Shown: piece by piece, positions 9,491-18,323 of the stretch
How the letters are laid out: every line of letters starts with the position of its first letter
How positions within the stretch are numbered: the stretch's first letter is position 1
Assembly (NCBI GenBank): GCA_020353535.1
Contig: CP070696.1
Coordinates: 1,075,848 to 1,120,450, forward strand
Length of the DNA stretch: 44,603 nt
Origin: Spirochaetaceae bacterium
GTDB taxonomy: Bacteria > Spirochaetota > Spirochaetia > SZUA-6 > DRHE01
Direction of reading: 5' to 3'
Position numbers and translations under genes: made by a program
Notes under the pieces: generated by a model
The model's database searches: none
Told to the model about the DNA's origin: nothing
The model's input: the letters and a program-made list of their open reading frames with translations, nothing else

Positions 9491-10270
9491 ATGACTGATG
9501 CTTTTTGTGACAAGTACCCACTCTCAGGGAGCCATTTTCTCGACATCTGCAAGGAGTTCTTGGACCAAATAGAAATACTGGAACGAGAGCATTTTGAGAG
9601 CGCTGGTACAATGATAGGAGAGAGGCTGATGGAGGGAGAGGTAGTCTATGCCGTGGGCTGTGGTGGCCATAGTTACCTTCCGCCCATGGATATGTTCTGT
9701 CGAGCTGGAGCGCTGGTGCCAGTGAGTGCAACCATCGATGTCAGTACCACGACTACGACAGGTGGCATCAGAAGTGTGCTGTTGGAGCGTGTGCCTGGGT
9801 ATATGGTGGCGTTATTCAAGTATTTCCGAATAGGAAAGGACGACGTGGTCCTGATTTTCAACAATGTGGGCGTGAATCCAATGACGATAGACGCAGCCCT
9901 GGAATGCAAAAGGCTCGGGGCAAAATCCATTGGGATCGCTGGTTCACCATGGCAAAGAAAATTGCCATACGATCACCCGATACGCCATCCGAGTAAGAAG
10001 AACCTAATGGATCTGGTGGACCTATTCATCGATGACTACAATCCTGTGGGGGATGCCGTTTTAAAGCTCGAGGGTTTTGACGTTCCCATTTCGCCGATTT
10101 CCACGATTACCGATGGCTATATCGTGCGAAGAATCGAAATCGAAGCTATCAAGTATATGCTTAGTAAGGGCGTAAGGCCACCCGTATGGGTCAGTGCAAA
10201 CCTCCCAGACGGGGATGAGAAAAATCAACAGTACATAGACCAGTATTTCGACAAAGTCAAATTGATGTAG
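9491..10270 (+). CDS. SIS-domain sugar isomerase-like protein (paralog 3)
   Basis: A 259-residue SIS-fold protein transcribed away from the other two paralogs. It has the glycine loop GCGGHS (56-61), RVPGYM and DHPIRHP, and ends PVWVSANLPDGDE like the others. It differs at the central motif, where FNNVGVNPMTID replaces NAYGINSMTID. A good Shine-Dalgarno (AAGGAGG, 6 nt before ATG) supports the start. It probably handles a related but different substrate, or is the divergent partner of the operon copies. Confidence 0.83.
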   Translation: MTDAFCDKYPLSGSHFLDICKEFLDQIEILEREHFESAGTMIGERLMEGEVVYAVGCGGHSYLPPMDMFCRAGALVPVSATIDVSTTTTTGGIRSVLLERVPGYMVALFKYFRIGKDDVVLIFNNVGVNPMTIDAALECKRLGAKSIGIAGSPWQRKLPYDHPIRHPSKKNLMDLVDLFIDDYNPVGDAVLKLEGFDVPISPISTITDGYIVRRIEIEAIKYMLSKGVRPPVWVSANLPDGDEKNQQYIDQYFDKVKLM

Positions 10271-10594
10271 ATTGAGATGACGCCGGTCGATCCTACTTCG
10301 ATTTAGGCGATGAGCAGGGATCAATCCGGTGTGAAAGAGACCTATCTATGAACTGCTGGTCCGCTTACAGAAAGGCACACTAGATTTACCATGGAATTGA
10401 AGGACAGTCGGACATCGTTTCTCTCTCTGCTGAAGTTCTTCAACCTCGGCCAGGAACATCACGACCTGACGCGCACCGGAGAAGACCGCTCGTATGGCTA
10501 CGGGCTGAGATGCCTTCCACGTGCGAACCCGACTCCATTCTTTGGCGTAACGCCTGCTTTAATCAGACTGGACTGTTCGTTAGGCTGATCGGAA
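10271..10594. other. Intergenic gap before URO-D-like gene
   Basis: I see no convincing gene in these 324 nt. A 65-codon frame (10391-10588) has no recognisable product. The promoter of the following gene is not obvious, and no terminator-like hairpin with a T-run follows the SIS gene. Confidence 0.5.
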
Positions 10595-11764
10595 ATGAAC
10601 GACCGAGAGCGTTTTCTGTCCATCGCCCGCTTCGAACGACCCGGCGATCCGTACGATTTTCACCAATGGATCTGGCTGGAGACCATCGAACGGTGGCAGG
10701 CGGAGGGGCTTCCCAAAGAGGCGCATCCTCTGCGGGTCGTGTCCCTCGGCCAAGATCACACCGAATACCTGCCGATCCACAACACCAACCGCTGCGGACG
10801 TCCCTACTTCAATCCGCCGTACTATATAGCTATCGTGCCCTGGTTCGAGCGTACCGTGATTCGCGACGAAGGTGAGACGGAGGTCGTTCGAGACGAGGAT
10901 GGCATGGTGTACCGGGTGTCCAAAAACGTTCCAGGGGTTCTACCGCAATACATAGAGTACCCGGTTCGGGACAGAGCCACCTGGAACCAGTACAAAAAGC
11001 TCCTGGACCCTTATACCGCCGAGCGTTGGCCAGTGGGATGGGATCGGATTGACTTGTCTAAAACGATGTATGACCATAATCCGTTACTTCACGGCCGTCC
11101 CTGGAACGAGCGAGACTTTCCCCTGGGCATGGCTTCCCTGAGCCTTATGGGTCTGCCGCGCAACATGATGGGCCTGGAGGGTTATAGCCTCGCGATCTAC
11201 GATGACCTTCCCCTGGTCGAAGAGATGGCAGACTACATGCTGTACTGGAACATCGAGATGAGCCGAAAGGTTTTCGAGGCAGGGATTACTCTCGACTTCT
11301 GCTATCTTTGGGAGGACATTTGCTATAAAACAGCGCCGCTGTTCTCGCCAGAGATCATGCGTCGGATTATGGTGCCCCGCTGGAAGGAGTTCACCACTTT
11401 CCTGCGCGACCACGACGTTCCGGTCATTCTCGTTGACTGCGACGGCAACCTCGATGAGTTTCTGCCACTGGCCCTCGAGGGAGGCATCAATGGGGTTCTC
11501 CCCTTCGAGGTAGCGGCAGGCAACGACATCCATGCCGCCCGGCGGAACTACGGGAAGAACCTGATTCTCTTTGGAGGTATCGATAAGCGCGCCCTGGTGG
11601 CTGGTCCTCAAGCCATCGATCGAGAGCTGGAGCGAGTGGCGAAACCATTGCTAGCGCAGGGAGGGTACTTCCCGATGCTCGACCACTACGCCCCGCCGGA
11701 CATCTCATTCGAACATTACCTGTACTATAAGAGGAAACTCAAGAGCCTCCGCACCGTCGACTGA
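10595..11764 (+). CDS. Uroporphyrinogen decarboxylase (URO-D) family protein
   Basis: A 389-residue protein of the URO-D TIM-barrel family. The start NDRERFLSIARFERP matches the family N-terminus. Later segments DCDGNLDEFLPLALEGGINGVLPFEV and ILFGGIDKRALVAGP match the C-terminal barrel strands. It is longer than HemE and more like the URO-D proteins found in catabolic clusters and cobamide-dependent methyltransferases (MtaA/CmuA). A role in haem synthesis is unlikely because no haem gene is near. The start ATG has only a weak ribosome site. Its base composition is richer in G+C than the flanking gaps. Confidence 0.82.
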   Translation: MNDRERFLSIARFERPGDPYDFHQWIWLETIERWQAEGLPKEAHPLRVVSLGQDHTEYLPIHNTNRCGRPYFNPPYYIAIVPWFERTVIRDEGETEVVRDEDGMVYRVSKNVPGVLPQYIEYPVRDRATWNQYKKLLDPYTAERWPVGWDRIDLSKTMYDHNPLLHGRPWNERDFPLGMASLSLMGLPRNMMGLEGYSLAIYDDLPLVEEMADYMLYWNIEMSRKVFEAGITLDFCYLWEDICYKTAPLFSPEIMRRIMVPRWKEFTTFLRDHDVPVILVDCDGNLDEFLPLALEGGINGVLPFEVAAGNDIHAARRNYGKNLILFGGIDKRALVAGPQAIDRELERVAKPLLAQGGYFPMLDHYAPPDISFEHYLYYKRKLKSLRTVD

Positions 11765-12249
11765 AAAATCTCATCAAGAGGCAGTCGGGCAGACGGGATT
11801 CCAGGTGAGCTGTTTCTGGCGACGACATAGACTTGTCGGCGGCCCATGAGCACGGTGCTTTCATAGCGTTTCTTTCAGCCCGATACAGTCAAAGAGTACC
11901 ATCACCTCTGGCAGCCCATAGACCCGGCAACCAACCCTCCCTGGACCGACCTGGCCGGCAAGCCCACTATGTCGTTATGATAAAAGAAATTGGTCCCTGT
12001 AGTTGGCGAGCCAGTGACAGCCAGGTAGGATGGGTGATTAAGAAACACCAAATTAATTCCCTAACTACCGGAGTCGGCTGTACTTAAATCTGGGACAGAG
12101 AGCTCGACACTATGTCTAGTCCAGTCATCTGCCGTACCAACTACATGGGACCGAATATGAGTATAGCATGTTCGGAAAAATCCCGAATAGCTGATTGGCA
12201 CAGCTGGTACCGCCGACAAGGAAACCGTTAGGGAGTGCAAAGAGGAGTA
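11765..12249. other. Gap with possible gene remnant
   Basis: No intact gene. A stretch at 11867-11980 (+) reads in one frame as a plausible protein C-terminus (FFQPDTVKEYHHLWQPID and following) ended by TGA. The frame is closed by a stop directly upstream and no family is recognised. It could be a fragment left by the neighbouring transposition. Confidence 0.35.
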
Positions 12250-13340
12250 ATGAGTTATTTGGGGATTGATCTTCATTCGAACCAATTCACCGTGGAAAAA
12301 CTAGTATTGGGCAAGACGATCGAGACGGTGAGAAACACGTATGGCTTTGATGACACGTCTTTCGGGCGATTTAGGGAATCGTTAGGCAAGGATGACTGCG
12401 TGTTGGTTGAAAACACCTTCAATGCTTTCTGGTTTCGTGACCAGATCGCCGACCAGATAGATACCTGCCTGGTCTACAATGCCAACGTAGCCCGAGCTGA
12501 GGGCAACAAGACTGACAAAATCGATGCCAAGCATCTGGTGAAGAAACTGACGTATTATTTGATGTGGGGCAGGCGTGAAGAAGACTTGCCTACCGTATAT
12601 GTACCGTCTCCGGAGATTCGGGAGTTGCGTGGGCTTTTCACAACCTATCAGCTGCATAAGAAGACGAAGGTTCAAATGACAAACCGCATTCACTCGATCC
12701 TGAAGCAGAACGGAATCTGTGTAGAGAGGAAAGCAATGGACAAAAAAGGCTTCGAAGCCAGGATCGACGGGTTTGAGATCGCCGAGGTCTGGAAGTTTCA
12801 GATCCACTCTGCTTTGAGAGCACTGAAGAAGGCAGAAGAGGAGCAGCGGCAGATCAAAGATATGATCTATCTGTGGGGTACAAGCTATTCAAAGAAGAGA
12901 TCGAGCTGTTGCTCAGTATCCGTGGCTGCAGCGCCTTCACGGCGATAGCACTCATGAGTGACGCAGTGGATGTGAATCCCTTTGCCAGTGCCCGGAAGTT
13001 TTGCTCTTGCCTGCGGGAGACTCCGAAGATGAAATCCTCCAATCAAACGGTCCATGTTGGCCATGTCAATAGACAATCAAGGCCGCTAATCTGCTCGCTG
13101 CTCACGCAGTCCATCGTCCACTTATCACAGGCCAGCGATCATTTCTGCGAGTTTTATCGGAGAGTGAAAGTCGGCAAGAGCGCCGGTAAGTCAAGAATCG
13201 CTCTGATCCGGAAAAGTCTGGTCAATGCCTATTTCATGTTGAAAAGGAGGCAGAAATTTCGAGGGGCGGATAATGAGCTGTATTCAAAGAAACTGAAAGG
13301 TTTTCGGAAAGATATAGAAAAGATTAGGATTTCAGCTTGA
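12250..13340 (+). pseudogene. IS110-family transposase, frameshifted
   Basis: Recombinase of IS110-type insertion sequences, combining a RuvC-like DEDD domain with a C-terminal serine domain. The N-terminal part (12250-12948) shows YLGIDLHSNQFTV, VENTFNAFWFRDQ and KTDKIDAKHL, containing the acidic residues. The C-terminal Transposase_20-like part (up to 13340) follows in another frame from about 12873, with ELLLSIRGCSAFTAIALMSD. The two overlap and together give about 360 residues, the usual length. A single frameshift near 12870-12890 therefore breaks the gene. The ATG at 12250 has an AGAGGAG site. IS110 elements lack terminal inverted repeats, so I cannot fix the element ends. Confidence 0.8.
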
Positions 13341-13443
13341 AGGATCTTGACTTTTCTCATAGCTGAGATAGGAAAAAGGGTTGCTTTGTCCTCGAAAATG
13401 CAGGTAGAATTCTTTTAAATCAAGATTCTTGTTTTGGAAGAGG

Positions 13444-14424
13444 ATGCTGGCTGTGAAGAAACGCGTGTCAAGGGAGATGCTGACGAGCTTTACTTTCGAT
13501 TACACCAAGGAACCTGTGCTAACGGTGAAGGAGGGCGAACTATTCGTGGTCGAAACGCAGGATAATACCGGCGGGAGAATACGTTCGGAGAACGAACTCC
13601 CAACCGTTGAATTCCTCAAGCCAAATTCAGATTTCGATCCCGGAAAATTCAACCCAGTCTCGGGTCCAATATATATCGAAGGAGCTAGAAGGGGCGACCT
13701 TCTTGAAATCTCGATCCACGAAATCATTCCATCAGAGACTGGAGTTACGCTCCTCCAGGAGGGGCGAGGTCCGTGTGCTAACTCTCGAAAGTGGCCTGAA
13801 TTGGGGGAGAACTACACTAAGATTATTCGTCACATCCCAGGTCCCAGCGGTACCTTGCGCGATGGTGTGGCTCTATACAGCGAAAACCTCTCTTGGCCTC
13901 TCTCGCCATTCATAGGCACTATTGGGGTTGCTCCTGATTTTGAGATTCACTCCAGTATGGCAGGACAACTGCCATGTGCTGGGAATTGGGATAGCAGAGA
14001 TATGAAAGAGGGAAGCAAGCTCTACGTCAACTGCTACCATGATGGTGCACTGCTGTTTCTTGGTGACGTACATGCTGGTCAGGGCGACGCAGAATGGGGC
14101 GGTGTAGCGGCAGATGAGGTCGAGGCGCAAGTGACTCTCAGTTGCCGCATCATAAGAAACAAGAGAATTCCTTATGCCCGGATTGAGAAAGAGGATTCGA
14201 TCATTCAGCTATTTGCGGACAAACCTCTCGAGGATGCCGTGCATAATGCGATCTTCAACTTGATGGATTGGATGGTTGAAGAGTATCGAATGAATCCGCG
14301 AGATGTTTACATTCTCATCACTATCCATCCAAGTTTTCGAATTAACATCTACCAAATGGTTCGAGATCCGCTTTTCAAGTACGTTGTCGGCGCTGAGTTT
14401 CCGAAGAGGTATCTCAAGTCATGA
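13444..14424 (+). CDS. Acetamidase/formamidase family protein (copy 2)
   Basis: About 326 residues, same family as the operon gene at 3172-4074 but clearly diverged. The hallmark is GDVHAGQGDAEWGG, and the N-terminal EPVLTV lines up with EPVATI of copy 1. The exact start is uncertain: ATG at 13444 (with GGAAGAGG immediately before), ATG at 13477, or TTG at 13429 are all possible. It hydrolyses an amide in the family's known chemistry; the natural substrate is unknown. It lies downstream of the broken IS110 gene, which may have separated it from the SIS and URO-D genes. Confidence 0.82.
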   Translation: MLAVKKRVSREMLTSFTFDYTKEPVLTVKEGELFVVETQDNTGGRIRSENELPTVEFLKPNSDFDPGKFNPVSGPIYIEGARRGDLLEISIHEIIPSETGVTLLQEGRGPCANSRKWPELGENYTKIIRHIPGPSGTLRDGVALYSENLSWPLSPFIGTIGVAPDFEIHSSMAGQLPCAGNWDSRDMKEGSKLYVNCYHDGALLFLGDVHAGQGDAEWGGVAADEVEAQVTLSCRIIRNKRIPYARIEKEDSIIQLFADKPLEDAVHNAIFNLMDWMVEEYRMNPRDVYILITIHPSFRINIYQMVRDPLFKYVVGAEFPKRYLKS

Positions 14425-15221
14425 ACGGCTTCACTCTCCGTGATGCGTGGGAGTGGTTAGCCCTCGGCTGAAGGGAGGTCGTGGTTCGGAAGCCTGGTAA
14501 CGTTCTTTTTCCTTCGTTCAAAATTAGAGTAGGATCTAAATACGCACTGGACAGGAATGGCATGAGAATCAGTGGCTATCAGCAAGCTGACGGGGCGGAA
14601 CTATCGGTGAGGAGCACGGCGAGCAAATTCAGTAGCCGCCGAAACCGCACTAGTAGCTATTTTTCCGAGTGCAATAATCGTACTTCGGCGAAATCGCATA
14701 TTAGATAGGGTTGGAATACCTTTGCAAAAATCGAGCACGCGTTTTATTATGATAGGTGATGTGCCTTCGAAGTGACAATGCCTTCAAATATACCATCGAT
14801 CGCGATTTGAGAATGCGCTTGTTATCTCTCGTCCACCTAATACCTGATACACAAGTGCACCTTGTGTCATAAACTGCTCCCCTACTGCTCGTGGAAGCTC
14901 GCACCTTTGCTTAGAAACAGTAAGTGAGACGTTACAACTTATTATGCGAATAATAAATCAGACGCGCAGGAATTTTGTTTGGCCATCAATAATTACCACT
15001 CATTCTAAGGGATGTACTATAGCGGCCCCTTTCCCTGCTTTCTTAGGCTCCTTGGAAAACGCCAAAGTTGGACATTAAACCTCGCATTCCGAAAAGGCAA
15101 AATCAAGCCTTTAAGACGTGTCTTCGATGGGTCACCTGGATCACCGTATAACATGCGCGCTACTTTTGTCTCATTGCAAATAAGTCCGACTATCCCATAG
15201 CGTCGACCGACTAGTGAACGA
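14425..15221. other. Gene-free gap before the IS1182-type element
   Basis: About 800 nt with no recognisable gene, RNA or terminator. Short frames on both strands (for example 14481-14708 and 14701-14904) show no family features. The composition resembles the other decayed gaps of the accessory region. Confidence 0.55.
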
Positions 15222-15249
15222 CCACCTGCTTGCAGACTGTGTGAAAACT
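15222..15249 (+). repeat. Left terminal inverted repeat of the IS element
   Basis: 28 bp, exact reverse complement of 17039-17066. Its outer end is CCACCTGC and its inner end GAAAACT. Confidence 0.9.
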
Positions 15250-15389
15250 AGGACTGCGGTTGAGACGCGCCGTGTGCCAAGGGAGAATCGCCTTGGCGGA
15301 TCGAGAGTTCGGGCCCGTAAATGCTGGAACCGGTATCGTATTCCGGCTATTATTGCGTAGCGTACAGTTGATTCCTGGGAGGGGTAATC

Positions 15390-16898
15390 GTGGTCGAATA
15401 CAAGCAGGGCATTCCTCGTAGTCAGATGGTACTCTACCAACATTGTATCGACGAGATGGTGGGCGAAGAGGATATCGTGCGAATCATCGATGCCTACGTC
15501 GACGCTCTGGATATGGATGAGCTTGGATTTCGGACGAATGACAACCGGACTGGAGCACCGCCGTATCGGCCACAGTTGAAACTGAAGATCTATGTGTACG
15601 GGTATTTGAATGGTATACGATCGAGCAGGCGATTGGAGCGCGAGTGTAATCGGAATGTAGAGATGATGTGGTTGACTGAGGGATTGGCACCTGATTTCAA
15701 GACGATTGCGGATTTTCGCAAGGATAATCGGAATGCGTTGAAGGGGGTGTTTAAGAGCTTCCTTACGACTTGCGCTCGGCTTGAATTGGTGAGCTTGCAC
15801 ACGGTGGCGATTGACGGAACGAAGATGAGAGGGCAGAACAGCACTAGCGAAATCTACCGTAGAGACCAGATTGAAAAGGTAGGACAGGAAATACAAGAAC
15901 GAATCGATACGTACCTGGCCGAGTTGGACGAGCTGGACGAACGCGAGCAAAATAACGGTATAAGTGAAAACGCCGAGAAGATAGTGGAGTTTACGAAGCG
16001 ATTGAAGAAGCAGCAACGACGGATAGACAAAGTAGCTGCTGTGAAGAAACTTTTTGCAGATAATCCCGAGTTGGAGAGCTATTTCGCCACTGATACCGAT
16101 GCACGGTTACAGAGTGACAAGGGTAAGATCCGTCCCGGATACAACGTGCAAACCGCCGTGGATGAGAAGCACAAGTTGATAGTTGTCGCCGATGTAACGA
16201 ATGAGCAGAACGACAAAAAGCAGTTGGCCCCGATGATCGGGCCTATTCGGGAGTGCAAAGAGGGACTTGAAATCGAGACGGAAACCTCGGTCGTTGCGGA
16301 CACCGGATATTTCAGCGAAACCGAGATCCTCAATACCAAGGAGGTTCAAGATTGTCGGCCTATCGTATGCGCGGCGGCGGAGGGGATGAATCCGTCGAAG
16401 AGCAGGTGTGGCAAAGGCAAGACAGTTCCGTCGGAAGACTACGAAAATGACGCGTTTGTCTATGATGAACAGCGGGACGTATACAGGTGTCCACAAAACC
16501 AAGAGCTGATACGGATCAGCCAAACACCGGAAATCGACAGGCACGGACGAGCAACGAATCGATATCGGGCGAAAGCGGAGATCTGTCAGAAGTGCCCGGC
16601 ACGAGATTTGTGCACCGGAAGTGAGCGAGGAAGGATGCTACGGGTATCGGCGAACAAGAGGGAAATGGCCGAGTATCTGGAACAGCTGAACACTGATACG
16701 AATAAGCGGCTGTTGGCAAAACGAAAAGAGCTATCCGAGCATCCCTTCGGCACACTCAAAAGGTCTCTCGGTTACACGTATTTCCTGGTGCGCGGCCTGG
16801 AAAAGGTGTGCGCTGAGTTCAACCTGATATGCTTTACCTATAATCTAAAGAGAGTGTTCAATATCATAGGATTTCACAAGTTGATGGCCGCCATATAG
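15390..16898 (+). CDS. IS1182-family transposase (DDE)
   Basis: Full-length DDE transposase of 502 residues that catalyses cut-and-paste movement of the element. The N-terminal DUF772-like domain includes PPYRPQLKLKIYVYGYLNGI. The first catalytic Asp lies in VAIDGTKMRGQNS, the second in VVADTGYFSETE, and the Glu probably in KVCAEFNLICFTYNLKR. A cysteine cluster (CPQ, CQKCPARDLC) sits before the last catalytic segment, as is usual in this family. No frameshift or stop interrupts it. Confidence 0.93.
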   Translation: MVEYKQGIPRSQMVLYQHCIDEMVGEEDIVRIIDAYVDALDMDELGFRTNDNRTGAPPYRPQLKLKIYVYGYLNGIRSSRRLERECNRNVEMMWLTEGLAPDFKTIADFRKDNRNALKGVFKSFLTTCARLELVSLHTVAIDGTKMRGQNSTSEIYRRDQIEKVGQEIQERIDTYLAELDELDEREQNNGISENAEKIVEFTKRLKKQQRRIDKVAAVKKLFADNPELESYFATDTDARLQSDKGKIRPGYNVQTAVDEKHKLIVVADVTNEQNDKKQLAPMIGPIRECKEGLEIETETSVVADTGYFSETEILNTKEVQDCRPIVCAAAEGMNPSKSRCGKGKTVPSEDYENDAFVYDEQRDVYRCPQNQELIRISQTPEIDRHGRATNRYRAKAEICQKCPARDLCTGSERGRMLRVSANKREMAEYLEQLNTDTNKRLLAKRKELSEHPFGTLKRSLGYTYFLVRGLEKVCAEFNLICFTYNLKRVFNIIGFHKLMAAI

Positions 16899-17038
16899 TG
16901 AGCAACTCGCGACGCTGCAAGCGAAAAAGAGACCTGCTATAGGCTAACCAGGAGAAGTGAAGGTAAAAAGCTCGACAAATCCGGTACGATGCCCGCAAAA
17001 AAAGAAAGTAGACGGGCCTGGAGTCGCCAAGCCGCCGG

Positions 17039-17066
17039 AGTTTTCACACAGTCTGCAAGCAGGTGG
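17039..17066 (-). repeat. Right terminal inverted repeat of the IS element
   Basis: 28 bp, exact reverse complement of 15222-15249. It begins AGTTTTCACACAG and ends GCAGGTGG. Confidence 0.9.
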
Positions 17067-17144
17067 GTTTCTACGTTGCGCTAAAAAGGCCCTGCGTTTC
17101 AACAGGACCGTCTTGTAAGTTATTTCTCTATCGTAACTTATGTT

Positions 17145-17217
17145 AGCCACCTCGCGGATTCGAACCGCGGACCCCGAGATTACAAGTCACGTGCTCTGCC
17201 AGCTGAGCTAAGGTGGC
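17145..17217 (-). tRNA. tRNA-Thr (anticodon UGU)
   Basis: A 73-nt cloverleaf on the minus strand. The 7-bp acceptor stem is GCCACCT/AGGTGGC, the D-arm has GCTC/GAGC, and the anticodon loop CTTGTAA gives anticodon TGT. The T-arm is CGCGG-TTCGAAT-CCGCG and the discriminator base is U. The anticodon stem has one U-U mismatch. The 3' CCA is not encoded (TAACA follows), so the CCA-adding enzyme is needed. The 3' end faces the accessory region and the IS element. Confidence 0.95.
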
Positions 17218-17348
17218 ATTAAATAACTACGATATATAGACTTGCCCGCAGATAGGACCGCTGACACCTACATACCTCGATAAATGTATAAATTTCGTAT
17301 TGCTTTGTCTACCGTGCTGCGGACATGAGGTCACGACCATTGGTTAAA

Positions 17349-17383
17349 GGGTAAAATTTGATGTAATACATCAAATTTTACCC
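17349..17383. repeat. Perfect 15-bp inverted repeat
   Basis: Arms GGGTAAAATTTGATG and CATCAAATTTTACCC are separated by TAATA. Thirteen bases of the right arm (CATCAAATTTTAC) recur at 17446-17458. The arms are A/T-rich and no T-run follows, so it is not a standard terminator. It could be a binding site or an element end. Confidence 0.75.
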
Positions 17384-17400
17384 GTCATCTGTATCTCCAC

Positions 17401-17414
17401 CGGACATATGTCCG
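17401..17414. repeat. Perfect 14-bp palindrome
   Basis: CGGACATATGTCCG is its own reverse complement. It resembles a dimeric regulator site, but no regulator is encoded next to it. Confidence 0.6.
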
Positions 17415-17573
17415 AATGGGAAAAGTGGGAAAATCTGAAGAAAAACATCAAATTTTACTAGCAATCTGAGGGTTGGCGAGGGATCCCAAACGGGATTGGG
17501 TCAGAATGCCCATCGTGTCAAATTGACCCGCCGGACCAATTACCCGGGAGATAAACTGAACATAGGCGGTCAC

Positions 17574-18323
17574 CTACAGTTCGGTGAGCACTTCTGTGCG
17601 GTCGGCGAACACGGCAACGGTGTGTTCGAACTGGGCGACCGGAGACCGATCCTGGGTGCGGAGGCTCCAGCCGTCGGATTCTCTGTGCAGCACCGTAGAT
17701 CCGATTCCCAGGGCGGGTTCAATGGTAAACACCATACCAGGCACGATCGGCAGCCCGTCCCCTCTCCTCCCGGTATGCGGCACCACCGGTTCTTCGTGCA
17801 GCTTCCTCCCGATTCCATGACCTACGAACTCCGCCAGAACCACGCAGGTTTGAGACTCGGCAACCTCCAGCACCGCTGCCCCCACACCTCCCATCCGACA
17901 ACCACTGCGAGCTGCCTGAACCGCTGCGACCAGGGCGCGTCTGGTCGTCTCCAGAAGTCGCTGCTTCTGCTCGGCAAGCACTCCTACTGCGAAGCTGGCC
18001 GCCACATCTCCGTACCAACCATTCGAGAGCACGGCGACGTCGATAGTAACCAGATCACCCGCCGCGAGCTTTTGCCGGCTGGGAACCCCATGAGCCGCCA
18101 CTTCATTCACCGATACACAAATGCTTCCCGGGAAGCCCGCCGCTACCCCTGCGGTTACGCTGTACTGGCGCATCAGGGCTGCGGCGATTCGATCCAACTC
18201 CTGGGTGGAAACACCCGCTTCGATATGAGCAGCTACGGAACGTAGGATTTCCGCCGCAATCCGGCAGCTGCCGCGGATGCCCTCAACTTCCCGGGCTGTT
18301 TTCAGGGGAATATCCGGATCCAC
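17574..18323 (-). CDS. map: Methionine aminopeptidase, type I
   Basis: Removes the N-terminal Met from new proteins in the cytoplasm. At 249 residues it has normal length. All metal ligands are present: Asp in TIDVAV, Asp in YGDVAASF, His in GHGIGRKLHEEP, Glu in FTIEPAL and Glu in AQFEHTVAV. The substrate His is in AHGVPS. It starts with GTG, whose first base is the last base of the glgA stop (TAGTG), so translation is coupled. It is the last gene of the adh-aroH-glgA-map operon. Confidence 0.95.
   Translation of the reverse strand: MDPDIPLKTAREVEGIRGSCRIAAEILRSVAAHIEAGVSTQELDRIAAALMRQYSVTAGVAAGFPGSICVSVNEVAAHGVPSRQKLAAGDLVTIDVAVLSNGWYGDVAASFAVGVLAEQKQRLLETTRRALVAAVQAARSGCRMGGVGAAVLEVAESQTCVVLAEFVGHGIGRKLHEEPVVPHTGRRGDGLPIVPGMVFTIEPALGIGSTVLHRESDGWSLRTQDRSPVAQFEHTVAVFADRTEVLTEL

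Larger units (their letters stand above)
15222..17066 (+). mobile_element. IS1182-type insertion sequence, complete
   Basis: An element of 1,845 bp bounded by perfect 28-bp inverted repeats at 15222-15249 and 17039-17066, starting CCACCTGCTTGCAGACTGTG. It encloses one intact transposase gene. No clear target-site duplication is visible next to the repeats. A hairpin with GCCCG/CGGGC arms follows the transposase at about 16989-17016. The intact gene and identical ends suggest recent insertion. The right end lies 78 bp from the tRNA-Thr gene. Confidence 0.88.
17218..17573. other. Gap between tRNA-Thr and map with strong dyads
   Basis: No gene seen. It should hold the tRNA promoter on the minus strand (a TATATA box at 17233-17238, no clear -35) and the end of the adh-aroH-glgA-map operon. 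Two perfect palindromes occur (listed separately), plus an extra half-copy CATCAAATTTTAC at 17446-17458. Confidence 0.5.

Noticed and set aside
10391..10588. 65-residue frame before the URO-D gene
   Set aside because: No homology pattern; it ends just before the real start and is probably chance.
11867..11980. Separate small gene
   Set aside because: The frame is open for only 37 codons after a stop and has no start codon with a ribosome site; kept only as a possible remnant.
1..17144. Integrase gene or attL copy of the tRNA-Thr 3' end
   Set aside because: I looked for both to prove a genomic island and found neither in the window.
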